Assembly: GCA_036346225.1 (NCBI GenBank)
Contig: JARFIW010000115.1
Span: forward strand, 3,137,001 to 3,201,000
DNA length: 64,000 nt
Direction: 5' to 3'
Source: Platerodrilus igneus
Taxonomy: Eukaryota; Arthropoda; Insecta; Coleoptera; Lycidae
This document shows positions 12,204 through 23,600 of the stretch, in pieces; positions within the stretch are counted from its first letter, which is position 1; the number at the start of each line of letters is the position of its first letter. The notes under the pieces were generated by a model that searched no databases, was not told where the DNA came from, and worked only from the letters and a program-made list of their open reading frames with translations. The translations under genes and the position numbers were made by a program.

Positions 12204-13892
12204 ATATATTTTTGTATACCACTTTATATACTTTATTCTATTTTAATTTCGTCCCACCCCTTCTTATAAATTTCAATGTTTTTCTTGTATAATGTGCAAA
12301 CACCTATTGCACGCCACGACTTTGCCACGCTTTGGTTGGTTATTTAATCAAAATGTTTATTACTATGCTCGACTATATGAACTCTTTTCTCAGGGTGTTC
12401 ACCTATACCGTGGGTTCGTGGTAAGTAGATGTGCAATGCCCAACCAAACTGCACTATCTTTGTTTTACTACTTTATATATTTACTACTGTATATGCCAAA
12501 ATTTAATGATCAACGTAGCCTGTGCTAAATTAATTCTACACAATTTCTGACTTTGACGTTATAAGATATTTCACAGTACTCACCTGGATTATACTTGTCG
12601 CTGGCCTAATTTGACTGTTGGCTCAAGATCTTGTCGCCGTATGCCTTTTACATGGATTCACTATCGTTTGAAATTTTCGATCGCCTCCAGGTATCTTAGT
12701 TAATTTTGTTGATCCAATCTGAAATAAATAACCCGATTTAGAATTTGAATAATCGTTTTAATTACTTCCTGCTAATTCTTCCGTTTCTTCGTAGCCTTTA
12801 ATTCTTCCAATTGCTGCTCCAATCGCTCAATCCAAATCATTTCGTCCGCTCAATCCAAACCTATTTTCCTTTCAGCTCAATCCAAACCTATTCACGGTTC
12901 TTATCTTAAAAACCACTCAGTGACCCGCTATACATAACTCTATATCCAAATCAATCCAATCAATGCCCCAATATCCATAAATCCGTAACCAAATCAATCC
13001 AAATCTTATTCACGCTTACAATTCCTCACCGATGCCTTCTGCCTTTATCAAATCCGTTCCTAAACAATCTTTCTTTTCGCCGCTTCGCTATTTCACTAAC
13101 CAATCTTCACTATAATTCGTCGTCGCTATTCGTTAACTAACCACTGATGCTTCTCGTTACTCCACTTTAATAAATCAAACACTTAAACTCCAAACACATT
13201 TATTTCTTTTCAAAATATTTAAACAATTTTAGCGCAGGTTTACAAAAATACGTCTTTACACAAAATTAAATCGAAAAAGATCTTCGTTGTTTACTTTCCA
13301 AGGCGATTACTACAACAAATCATGCCTACTTAATCACATATTACATAAATAAAAATATCCAATAACATTTTATCCCCTATTTTGTGTCACAAATACCTTC
13401 ACTGTTGTCCTTTTACACTTTTCTAGTTTGTACATAATTCTATCATTGGTCCTAAATAATTCACAATTCTCCAATCACATTTGACACTACTATTACTTAT
13501 AATTTTGAAATTACATATTCGTCCAAAAGTTGATTCTATTTAAATAAAAAGCCAAAATAATTCACACATGACCTGGATGCGTGGTTGATAGTAGACATCC
13601 GTAGACGCATCCGGTTTTAGGATGGCAAATGTACTTTCAATGGCCTATTAAATTGTAACTCAGTATAAAACCTTGAGCACTGTGTATTTTATCAACGTCA
13701 TTTAGTCATTATAATTTACCTTTTGGCACATACATTTCAAATTAACATTGTAAATACTTTAGCATATGTAAAGTACGGCAAACCATAATTTTTGAATTAC
13801 GGGATCTGATATATGTATCATTCTATTTGGCATACACCCCCTTTAACCCAAAGCTACCCTTAGAACCCTCGTAGCTCCCACCTGACACTACA
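12204..13892 (-). repeat. LTR-like repeat family 1, copy 2 (right arm, inverted)
   Basis: Reverse complement of copy 1 with scattered substitutions and small indels. It ends CTGACACTACA at 13892, the mirror of the copy-1 start, and is followed at once by a TA tract. The centre is a spacer-free palindrome of its own, with GTGGTATAC at 12185-12193 mirrored at 12214-12222. Confidence 0.85.
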
Positions 13893-13898
13893 ATATAT

Positions 13899-13943
<45 letters not shown>

Positions 13944-13944
13944 A
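13893..13944. repeat. (TA)n microsatellite
   Basis: Nearly pure TA dinucleotides between the giant palindrome and the next module. Confidence 0.9.
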
Positions 13945-13947
13945 GTA

Positions 13948-14392
13948 GTGGGTTTTAGGTCTGTTGGAGGATTAATAAGACTCTTTTTTATTACCTAAAT
14001 TTTCGAATATATTTATATTCTTCTTCAGAGGTATAAATTGAGGTTTAAAATATATGTAATGGCATCAGATATGTAAATAAAAATAAAAAATTTTTATTTT
14101 TACATTTCTTCTTATACAAATTATATATCCTTCCTACATTTGAAAGTGAAAAACTAAAAATAGTTATGTTTAATAATTAATTTCGATGTTAATTTTTTAA
14201 AACAACTCATCTTGTAAGTTGCAATTAATATTTATATAATTTAGCCTAGTTGTTTATAACATTTTTAGAAGCCTGTGAACAAGGATTAAATAAATCCGAA
14301 AATTTAGGCATTATAAAAGAGTTTTCTTTTTACCAGCTGACCTCAAACCCATTAAAAACATTTAATATTACTAGAAGGTCATTATCTTTAAA
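13948..14392. mobile_element. Small element with ~60-bp imperfect inverted ends
   Basis: The left end (13949-14012: GGTTTTAGGTCTG, then CTCTTTTTTATTACC, then AAATTTTCG) is mirrored at 14294-14354 (CGAAAATTTAGG, then AAAGAG, then GACCTCAAACCC). It lies between two TA tracts. No coding capacity is seen, so it looks like a non-autonomous element of about 0.44 kb. A partial related end recurs at 20556-20620. Confidence 0.6.

Positions 14393-14435
<43 letters not shown>
14393..14435. repeat. (TA)n microsatellite
   Basis: TA dinucleotide run between the small inverted-end element and copy 3 of repeat family 1. Confidence 0.9.
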
Positions 14436-14438
<3 letters not shown>

Positions 14439-16090
14439 AATGTTAGTAGGGGTTAAAAGGGTTCTAAGGGTTGTTTTGTTGAAGGTAGTGTATGCCAAAT
14501 AAAGTAAGCCAAATATCAGATCCCGTAATTGAGAAATTTATGTTTGCCGTACTTTACAAACGTTAAAGTATTTGAAATATTAGTCAAAATGTAAGTGTCA
14601 AGACGTAAAAACAATGACTTGATGACGTGATAAAACACACAGTATTCAAGGTTTTACACTGAGTTGTATGTTGAATAAGCCATAGAACGTACATTTGCTA
14701 ATCCAGAAACCGGATGCGTCTACACTATTCACCACGCAGATCCAGGTTTATATGTGTAACATTTCGGCATATATTTTAATAGAATCAACCTTTGGACAAA
14801 CATGTAATATCAAAATTATAAGTAATAGCATTGTCAAATATGATTGAAGGGTTGTGCGATATTAAGGACCAATGATTGAACATTTATAAATGAAAAGGGA
14901 AAGTGCAAAAGACAAAGTATAAGGTATTAGTGACACGGACTTGGTGGGACGATGTTATTGGATGGTTTTTGTATACAATGTAATAAAGAGTAGGCATATT
15001 TAAATTGTAATTATCACCTAGGAAAAATAAACAAGAAGTCGATTTTTAAATATTTTTGTAACAAGACGTGTTTGTAAACTGCGCTAAATTGTTTAAATAT
15101 TTTTGAATAATTAATAAAGGAGTTTGAAAAGTATACGAATTTAATTTATAAAGGAAGAGTAAGGACAAGCGACAGTGAATAAAATAATTAATAGCAACGA
15201 CGAGTAACAAGTTTAAGAGTGGAATTAGTGCGACAGCGAACCGGCGGAACATAAGTGGATATTGGAACGAGATTTATATAGGCAGAAGGCATCAAATAGG
15301 ATTTATAAGATTGAAGAAGGTATTATTGGGATTGAATTGGATATGGTTTTATGTATAGCAGGGCATTGAGTGGTATATAGAAGGAAGGATTGATTTGGAA
15401 CGAGCGGATAAAGAAAGCAGTGATTTAGAACGAGAGTAGCAAGATTAAAAGACAGCATTGGAGTAGCAAGAGGATTAAATGCGAGATAAAGAAGATATAA
15501 CACCGGAAAAATTAGCGCAGGGGAAGTAAATACAAAAGGTTATTCAAAATTCTAAATTTGGGTCATATTTATTTTAGATTTGGGAGCATCAAAATTAAGT
15601 CAAAGAAACCTAGAGTCTAGACAGCAGATTTTCATAGTGATAGTGCAAGACCTTGTAAAGACGTATACGGCGAGTAGGATTTTGAACCAGCATTCATAGA
15701 GGCCGACAACGAAGTATAGAATAGGTGAGTACTGTGTGTTATAACGTCAAAGTCAGATATTTTGTGATATTAATTAATTTGGCACAAGGCTACGTGGATC
15801 GTATATAAAAATTTGGCATATACAAGTGTAAATTATCAAAGGTATAAAACAAAAGGTAGTGCTGTTTGGTTGGTGCATTGCACATCTACTTACCACTGAA
15901 CCCACGGTGAGTAGGTGGATACCCTGGGAAGAAAGAGTTCATATAGTCGAAGCATATTTAAAACATTTTTGCTTTATTAACCAACCAAACGTTGCTAAAG
16001 TACGTAACGTAAAATAAATATTTGCACATAATATATAAATCATTAAATTAATAAAAAATAAGGCGCGAAAAAGAGCGGGGTGCAGAAGAA
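14436..16090 (+). repeat. LTR-like repeat family 1, copy 3 (diverged)
   Basis: Same order of landmarks as 10552-12203 but visibly more diverged: TGTAATGTTAG start, GTGTATGCCAAAT, the CCGGATGCGTCTAC word, the acceptor-like ATTTTAG ending at 15577, and GTGAGT at 15725. It ends in an unrelated GCGCGAAAAAGAGCGGGG stretch before a TA tract. No protein frame is supported. Confidence 0.75.

Positions 16091-16091
<1 letters not shown>

Positions 16092-16142
<51 letters not shown>
16092..16142. repeat. (TA)n microsatellite
   Basis: About 50 bases of pure AT dinucleotides after copy 3 of repeat family 1. Confidence 0.92.
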
Positions 16143-16144
<2 letters not shown>

Positions 16145-16174
16145 AATTCTTTGTTTCTGGACGTTATTAATATT

Positions 16175-16226
16175 CAATTAAGATTAGATTTTGGACGAAG
16201 TAAAACCCAAAATCTAATCTTAATTG
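16175..16226. repeat. Perfect 20-bp hairpin
   Basis: 16175-16194 is the exact reverse complement of 16207-16226, around a 12-base loop. It lies alone in an ~85-base island between two TA tracts. Confidence 0.88.
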
Positions 16227-16228
16227 TG

Positions 16229-16253
16229 TATATATATATATATATATATATAT
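16229..16253. repeat. (TA)n microsatellite
   Basis: TA dinucleotide run that directly abuts the first ~2-kb minus-strand LTR module. Confidence 0.88.
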
Positions 16254-16298
16254 TGCTGTGTATCCTACAAAAAGCCTCACCAGAGTAAAAAAAAAATA

Positions 16299-16323
16299 TT
16301 CGAGCCTCTTGAATTGGGCACCA
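16299..16323 (-). other. Primer binding site, LTR copy A
   Basis: On the minus strand it begins TGGTGCCCAA and ends GGCTCGAA. It keeps the obligatory TGG, and the GGCTCGAA end matches the T-arm side of tRNA-Lys primer sites. Confidence 0.65.
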
Positions 16324-17420
16324 AGATTTTCTGTGATTCTCGCCCTGTTGAATCTCTTCAGATAGTCGCCTTTTTACTCTTTCCGCCTCGGCTGTTCACC
16401 TAGTTAAAACTTTCATCCCCATTCATAAAAAAAGCAAACACATTCATACCTCAAACATCATTAACTCTATTTACATCAATATTCATAATACATTAAAATT
16501 TCAAAATTAAATTTCACCATAAATTTCAGTATCATAAAATTTCAAGTTTAAATTTGTCATCATTTTTAATTTGCATCCCGAATTAAAGTCCTGGTAGGAT
16601 GCATACTAATTAAGTTACAATATGTGCAGACCTGAGTCTGAATAAAAGGGAGCATCTTCCACCCCTTTATGTTAATTAAACAGGTTCGTCTAATTGAGCT
16701 CAAAGACAGTCCCAAATTTTCATCATAATCAAAACATAAACTGCTAAATACTTCTTTCTACTTAAACAAGAAAATTTTACCTTAAAATTCAAAATTTGTT
16801 GTTTATACAAATTCACTACTGTCCATTTTGTATCAAACAAATTATAAAGATATTCAACACACACCAAAACATCTAAGATCGAACAAAATGCATAATTTAC
16901 CTGAAGGTTAATGCATTCGGGGCTCCATTGTACATCGTCCTTGCTAACCCCACCATTCCAGCTGGGTTATGTTTACGTCCTAGGATTCCTGGTCGCCTTT
17001 TAAAATTCATCTACAACACCATTCGTTTAAAAAGTTTCAGGGCTTCTCAGGAACGCATCTATGTATATCTAAATCTTGTTTGTAGATCCAATCACGTTTA
17101 CGAATAACACTTGATTACTCACTCCCGAACAAAATAGCAAAGAAATTCATAATTCGTTCACGTTATACTAAAAACTGCATACTTCAATGTATTTATTTAT
17201 CGCTACTAATTGGGATAATTGGTACAGTAATACCCGCAAATATAACTAGGCGTTATTACCTTATCTATCTTCTGTAAGTGCACTAAAGCATAATAACTTG
17301 TATCGTAGCACGTATTCTGCTTGAAGTATGGTATAACAGCAAAAAATAAAGAGCAAACTGTTTTAAAGTATTCAATAAAAATCGAAAATCTAAGAGAGCG
17401 AAACTCCTATAAACACGGGT

Positions 17421-17427
17421 TTATATA
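17421..17427 (-). promoter_or_regulatory. TATA box in LTR copy A
   Basis: TATATAA on the minus strand within a conserved block; the equivalent block in copy B also has it. It would serve LTR transcription toward lower coordinates. Confidence 0.45.
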
Positions 17428-18324
17428 ATAGCCTGCTTGCACGTCGGATTTGTCCCTCAACGGACAATTTTTAGAATTTTGCATTCTATGTTCCCTTTTT
17501 GACAGCTCGGCACCCGATTCTCCAAAATTTGCACTCGCGCCAGTTGAAAATCTAAGAAATTTTCACACGTCGCGCAACGCGTCTGCGAACAACTAATTAA
17601 TTTTATATAGAAATTGTTGCGTTTACACCTCTCATATCTGCATCTTATATCAACCAATCGTAGCCCTAGTGAAGCTTCGCAAATCACGCCTTTTATTATT
17701 CGTGTCTCTGCCTTGCGCGTTTTATCCGTATCTTTCTACCCTGGTCTGAGTGGTACAAATCGATATTCTTTACTATCGGTTATTTCAATCCACGTGGACT
17801 CGCGACGTGACTTACTTGAGTTAAATAACCCCTCAACTAGCCTTCCCGTTAATATAAGCCACGGTTTATCCGACCGTTTGCAATATACGCAGAATTTTCA
17901 TGTTTATCCAAACAAATTAAACAGAATGTGATATTTAAAAATACGCAGGTGTTCAATCATAATACTTCTACGACTTGGATATTCCACGTATTTTAACCTT
18001 CTTGATAGATTTGTATGCTAGCAACGCGTCTCATATTTGGTATTATTAGGTTTTTAAAAGCTTTTATGCATATTATACCTTAATAATCGTTCAATTAACT
18101 CCAATTAAAATAATAATGAATGGCATTGACTTCTACCCTTTAATTTTTTAGCGAATACTAATTAAATATTAATTATTATTTGTACACTTTGTTTATTACC
18201 CGTTACTTAAAAATTGAATTAATTGATATAAATTTTGCACGTAATTCCTATTTGTTTCTTTATACAAGGTGATTAAAATTGTTTGATGTCGTTAATTAAT
18301 TTTCTACCCTGGTCTAAATTTGAG

Positions 18325-18330
<6 letters not shown>

Positions 18331-18359
<29 letters not shown>
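18331..18359. repeat. (TA)n microsatellite
   Basis: TA run separating LTR copies A and B. Confidence 0.92.
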
Positions 18360-18361
<2 letters not shown>

Positions 18362-18405
18362 TTGCTGTGATTCTCGTCGCTGGAACTTGTCTTCTCTAAA
18401 AAACA

Positions 18406-18430
18406 TTCGAGCCCCACAAATTGGGCGTCA
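18406..18430 (-). other. Primer binding site, LTR copy B
   Basis: In reverse it reads TGACGCCCAA then GTGGGGCTCGAA. This is close to the tRNA-Lys complement, with TGA in place of TGG. Confidence 0.6.
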
Positions 18431-19565
18431 AGATTGCTGTGATTCTCTAGTCCGTTGACTTTCTTCTGATAATTGCCTCTTGACTCTTTCTGCCTCGGCA
18501 GCTCACCTAGATAAAACTTTCATCCTCATTAAAAAAAAAAACACATTCCTACCACAAACATCAACGTTAACTCTATTTACACCAATATTCACAATACATT
18601 AAAATTTCAAAATTAAATTTCAGCATCAATTGCAGCATCATAAAATTTCAAGTTCAAATTTATCATCATTTTAATTTGCATCCAGAATTAAAGTCCTTGT
18701 AGGATGCATACTAATTAAGTTAACAATATGTGCAGACCTGAGTCTGAATAAAAGGAAGCATCTCCCACCCCTTTACGTTAATTAAACAGGTTAGTCTAAT
18801 TGAGCTCAAAGACAGACCCAAATTTTCATCATAATCAAAAACACAAACTAGATAAATACTCCTTTTTACTTATACAAGAAAATTTTACCTTAAAATTAAA
18901 AATTTGTTGTTTATACAAATTTACTACTGTCCATTTTTATCAAACAAATTATAAAGGTATTCAACACACACCAAAACATCTAAGATCGAACAAAAATGCA
19001 TAATTTACCTGAAGATTAATGCACTCGTGGCTTCAATGTACATCGGACTTGCTAATCCCACTATTCCAGCTGGTTTATGTTTACTTCTTCGGATTTCTGG
19101 CCGCCTTTAAAATTTTTTTACACCACCATTCGTCTAAAAGGTTTCAGGGTTTCTCAGGAACTCATCTAAGTATATCGAAATCTTGTTTTGTTGATCAAAT
19201 CACGTTTACGAATAACATTTGATTACTAACACTCCCGATACATGGCATTGAAATTCATAATTCTTTCACACTATACCAAAAACTGCCTACTTCTATTTAT
19301 TTATTTATCGTTATTAATTTGGATAATTGGTACAGTAATACCCGCAAATATAACTAGACTTTGTTACCTTCATTTATCTTCTCTAAGTGTACTAATAACT
19401 TTTATTGTAGCACGTAATCACCACGTATTCTACTTAAAGTATCGAATAATCAAAAAAATAAAGAGCAAGACTGTTTAAAGTATCGAATAAAAAATATAAG
19501 AGCTACCGCTTGAAGTATCGTATAAGATCAAAAATAAAAGAGAGCGAAACTCCTATTAGCCCAGG

Positions 19566-19573
19566 TTTATATA
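19566..19573 (-). promoter_or_regulatory. TATA box in LTR copy B
   Basis: TATATAAA on the minus strand, at the position matching the box in copy A. Confidence 0.45.
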
Positions 19574-20510
19574 ATGGCTCGCTTGCAAGTCGAATTTGTC
19601 CCGCGACAGTCGATTTTCAGAAATTCGCATTCTATTTTCTCTTTTGATGTCTTGGCACAATGATTCTACTGAAATTTGCACTCGTCCGAGTTGAAAATCT
19701 AAGAATTTTCCACACGCCTCACAACACGTCCGAGAACAACTAATTAATTTTACACACCAACTGATATGCTTTCCCCTCTCATGTTTGCATCTTATTTCAA
19801 CCCTAATCGCCAATCTAGTCTGTACGTTCTATCTAAAACCTATGCGCTTGTTTCACATTTCCCCCCTCATTTAACTGCAAATGCATTCCATCTCGCTTGT
19901 CTTTATACCACAAACTTGCTTTCTTACTTGCACTCATATAGCTTAAAGTTTATCGACTAACATATACATCGTTATTTCTGCAGGTGTTCTGAGTTCTAAT
20001 ATGCTGAAGTCTTATGTGACTTTCCCATGTCTTTTATAATTTCTCGATAGCTTTAGTGCTTGGAACGATTAAATTAAATACAAATTGAACCTTTTAACTC
20101 TGTTTCTTTTTATAGAAAGCGTCTAGTTAATAATTTAAATCCCTTATTTTTAACGAAACGAATAAATTTTTATGCTCCACGGTTTTAATAACGCGTATTA
20201 TCTAATGACATTCTACATTACTTCTTTCTAAACGTTGATTATGATTATATACAAAAACCCTACATTCTAATTGAATGATTTAAATCTACACAGTAGGCTT
20301 TTAATTAAGCGTACTATTTTCCACTGCTTTAATATACATGGTGTTTAACATTATCCAAACAATATAAACCCTATGTTTAGAAGTAAATGACGAATTTATC
20401 CAATATGCCTTTAAATGAAGTGTATTACCCAAAGCTTTCTTATACACGATGATTAAAATTATTTGATGTCGTTTATTAATTTTTCTACCCTGGTCTTGGT
20501 GACCTTTCAA

Positions 20511-20626
20511 CCATCCTCACTTTGTAGCCTGTGATCAAGCATAAAAAAATATATGCGAAAATTTAGGCCATAAAAAAGAGTATTCATTTAAATCCAGCAG
20601 ACCTAAAAACCTACAAAGAAGAAGTA
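20511..20626. other. Remnant of the inverted-end element
   Basis: 20556-20620 (GCGAAAATTTAGG ... CAGACCTAAAAACC) resembles one end of the element at 13948-14392. The 45 bases before it match neither module. Confidence 0.5.
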
Positions 20627-20634
20627 TTATATAT

Positions 20635-20670
<36 letters not shown>
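20627..20670. repeat. (TA)n microsatellite
   Basis: TA run with one AAT interruption, abutting LTR copy C. Confidence 0.9.
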
Positions 20671-20671
<1 letters not shown>

Positions 20672-22000
20672 GCTGTGAAATGCTCCTTGGAATGTGGGAA
20701 CTGGCCCTTAAAAAAAAACATTCGAGCCCCACAGATTGGGCGTCAAGACTGCTGTGAAATGCTCCTAAAATTGCTTGCATTGCCTACAGAATCCGTGAAC
20801 TACGCTTTATAATCGAGCCCCACAGATTGGGCGTCAAGAATGCTGTGAAACCTCTTGAATTACCTGGTCTGTTGATTTTCTTCTGTTAATCGCCTCGGCT
20901 GCTCCTCTAGATAGCTTTCATCCTCATACATAAAAAAAACAAACACATTCCTACCACAAACATCAACGTTAACTCTATTTACATCAATATTCAGAATACA
21001 TTAAATTTTCAAATTAAATTTCAGCCTAAAATTCAGTTTTAAAAAGAATTTCAAGATTAATTTTATTATCACTTTAACGTGCATCCAGAATTAAAGTCCT
21101 TGTTGGATGCCTACTAATTAATATAACAATATAAGCAGACCGGAGTCTGAGTATAAAGGGAGCATCTACCACCCCTTTACGTTAATTAACCAGGTTCGTC
21201 TAATTGAGCTCAAAGACATACCCATATTTTTATCATAATCCAGAACATCAATACTAAATACCCTTTCTACTTAAACAAGCAAATTTCATCTTAAAATTAA
21301 AATTTTATGGTTAGTACAATTTCACTAATGTCCATTTAAAGTAAATCAATTATAAAGTTATTCAACACACACAAAATGTCAAACAAAATAGTATAATTTA
21401 CCTGAAGGTTACTATCCTCGTAGCTTCAATGTACATCGTCCCTTTAGTTAATCACACCATTCCAACAGGATTATATTTACGGCTTCTAATTCTCAACGCT
21501 TTTAAAATTTTCTCCATCACCATTTATTTAAAGTTGTTTCTGGGCTTTTCCGGAACTCATCTGTGTATATCTGACCCTTGTTTCGTGGATCCAGACACGT
21601 ATTTGAACCATTTAATTATTAACACCCTCGAAAAATAGCAAAGAAATTCATGCGTCTTTCACCAATATACGCCAAAACTGCCTACTTTTGTGTATACATT
21701 TGTCGTTGTAAATTTTGCTAATTGGTACAGTGATACTAAATAATTTAACTTCCTGATGGACCGTTAATAAGCTTTATATACACCTTCAGATTTCTATTTA
21801 AATACTATAATAACGTTAGTTATACGTATTATTTTCAATACGCAAAATAATGCACAATACCTTCAAATTCACTCTCACACGTCACCCAATATTCATAGTT
21901 TTATAGTTCATAACCACAACAATTTTAAAGCGTTACCTGGAATTTCTAGAAGATCTCTGCTCCGTTGACGATGCCGTATATTTGCTTCTTTCTGCTATGC
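20671..22000 (-). repeat. LTR family 2, copy C, with two primer-site repeats
   Basis: Third copy. The primer-site/LTR-end unit is repeated here: TGCTGTGAAATGCTCC, site (20721-20745), TGCTGTGAAATGCTCC, site (20813-20836), TGCTGTGA, then the LTR body. Clear similarity to A and B runs to about 21750 and then fades. The TATA block is not recognisable, so the upstream part of the LTR is lost or too diverged. The right limit is approximate. Confidence 0.6.
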
Positions 22001-22339
22001 AGGCCGCTTCTAGCTATTAGTAGAAGAACCCCGGTTAAGTTCTGCTGCTTGCGTTGCCTTCACGGTGTATTCAATTTCCAAATCCAAATTAATTATACTT
22101 CTTTCATAATTATTTAATTTAATCCACGTTACATAACGTCACTACACGAGCTTGTTAAAACAATATATGTGACACCTCAATAAATTCTAAACTCGGCACA
22201 ATGGTAGTAAGCAGCTTCTTAATACCGACAGACTAGGTCATTAGGAGGGGGAAACATAATTATTAACTTATTTTCGTGTTGATTCTTGTATTAATTACCT
22301 TTCTGTAATTTGCAAAAGTATTTATTATTTGCATACTAA
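22001..22339. other. Unassigned AT-rich stretch
   Basis: No coding frame or repeat match that I can see. It contains GGTCATTAGGAGGGGGAAAC near 22240, a purine run that is not placed before any recognisable LTR. Confidence 0.3.
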
Positions 22340-23600
22340 TAATCCACTTTAAAAGCAATTATGGAATGAAAGTTATTAGTCATTAAAAAGCGATTAGTGC
22401 TAATGGGTTTTGAATGAGAAATCCCATTCAAAAGTGATTAGTGTGAATGGGGGTTTTAATGGGAAACCCCGTTACAAAGCGATTAGTGTTAATGGGTTTT
22501 TTAATGAGAACTCCCACTTAAAAACTATTAGTGCTAATGGATTTCTAATGAGAAATTCCATTAAACAACGATTAGTGTTAATGGGTTTTTAATGAGAAAC
22601 CCCATTAAAAAGCATTAGTGCTAATGGAATTTTAATAAGAAAACCTCATTAAAAAGCGATTAGTTCTAATGGACTTGTAATGAGAAACCCCATTAAAAAG
22701 CGATTGGTGCTAATGGACTTTTAATGAGAAATCCCATTAAAAAATGATTAATGTTAATGGATTTTTAATGAGAACTCCCTTTAAAAAACTATTAGTGTTA
22801 ATGGGGTTTTTCAATAAGCAAAACCCATTAAAAAGCGACTAGTGTTAATGGGTTTTTAATGAGAAACCCCATTAAAAAACGATTAGTGCTAATGGGTTTT
22901 CAATGAGAAATTCCATTTAAAAAACGATTAGTGTTAATGGGTTTTTAATGAGAAATCCAATTTTAACAAACAATTAGTGTTAATGGGTTTTTTCAATGAA
23001 AAACCCCATTACAAAGCATTAGTGCTAATAGACTTTTAATGCGAAAACTCATTAAAAGGCTATTTAGTACTAATGGGGTTTTAATGAGAAAACCCATTAT
23101 AAAGCTATTAGTGTTAATGGGTTTTTAATGAGAACTCCCACTTAAAAAACTATTAGTGCTAATGGATTTCTAATGAGAAATTCCATTAAACAACGATTAG
23201 TGTTAATGGGTTTTTAATGAGAAACCCCATTAAAAAGCATTAGTGCTAATGGAATTTTAATAAGAAAACCCCATTAAAAAGCGATTAGTTCTAATGGACT
23301 TGTAATGAGAAACCCCATTAAAAAGCGATTGGTGCTAATGAACTTTTAATGAGAAATCCCATTAAAAAATGATTAATGTTAAGGGGTTTTTTCAATAAGA
23401 AAACCCATTAAAAAGCGACTAGTGTTAATGGGTTTTTAATGAGAAACCCCATTAAAAAACGATTAGTGCTAATGGGTTTTCAATGAGAAATTCCATTTAA
23501 AAAACGATTAGTGTTAATGGGTTTTTTCAATGAAAAACCCCATTACAAAGCATTAGTGCTAATAGACTTTTAATGAGAAAACCCATTAAAAAGCGATTAG
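22340..23600. repeat. Minisatellite of ~43-bp hairpin-forming units
   Basis: About 29 head-to-tail units of 42-45 bases, each with a GATTAGTG spacer, AATGGGGTTTTT, AATGAG and AAACCCCATT. Inside a typical unit TTAATGGGGTTT pairs with AAACCCCATTAA around an 8-base loop. A longer register also exists: the block at 22493-22880 recurs about 624 bases downstream (from about 23117) with the same unit variants. The 60-aa frame at 22410-22592 is only the repeat read in frame. Confidence 0.93.

Larger units (their letters stand above)
16254..18330 (-). repeat. LTR family 2, copy A, with primer binding site
   Basis: Read on the minus strand this is a ~2-kb LTR ending near 16324, followed by a primer binding site and about 45 bases of leader cut off at a TA tract. 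It shares order and sequence with 18360-20510 and 20671-22000: AGACCTGAGTCTG-like words, the GAATTAAAGTCCTGGTAGGATGC region, and a TATATAA box. No gag or pol remains. The 5' LTR boundary (plus-strand end, near TCTACCCTGGTCT) is approximate. Confidence 0.7.
18360..20510 (-). repeat. LTR family 2, copy B, with primer binding site
   Basis: Second ~2.1-kb copy in the same orientation. The plus-strand left edge reads TGCTGTGATTC, then a primer binding site in reverse (18406-18430), then TGCTGTGATTC again as the LTR terminus. The copy continues through the TATA block (19566-19573) to TCTACCCTGGTCT near 20496, where copy A also ends. Open frames such as 19556-19813 have no recognisable product. Confidence 0.7.

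Noticed and set aside
11733..12528. Mirrored hydrophobic frames around the palindrome centre
   Set aside because: Frames differ between the arms because of indels, the composition is that of AT-rich non-coding DNA, and copy 3 does not keep them.
10552..13892. Giant palindrome as a simple read fold-back artefact
   Set aside because: Not fully excluded, but symmetry stops exactly at element ends on both sides and the arms differ in sequence. An artefact would mirror the flank too. Long-read checks are proposed in the findings.
22340..23600. CRISPR-like array (regular units with GATTAGTG spacing)
   Set aside because: The whole unit is repetitive with no unique spacers, and the surroundings are a eukaryotic nuclear genome.
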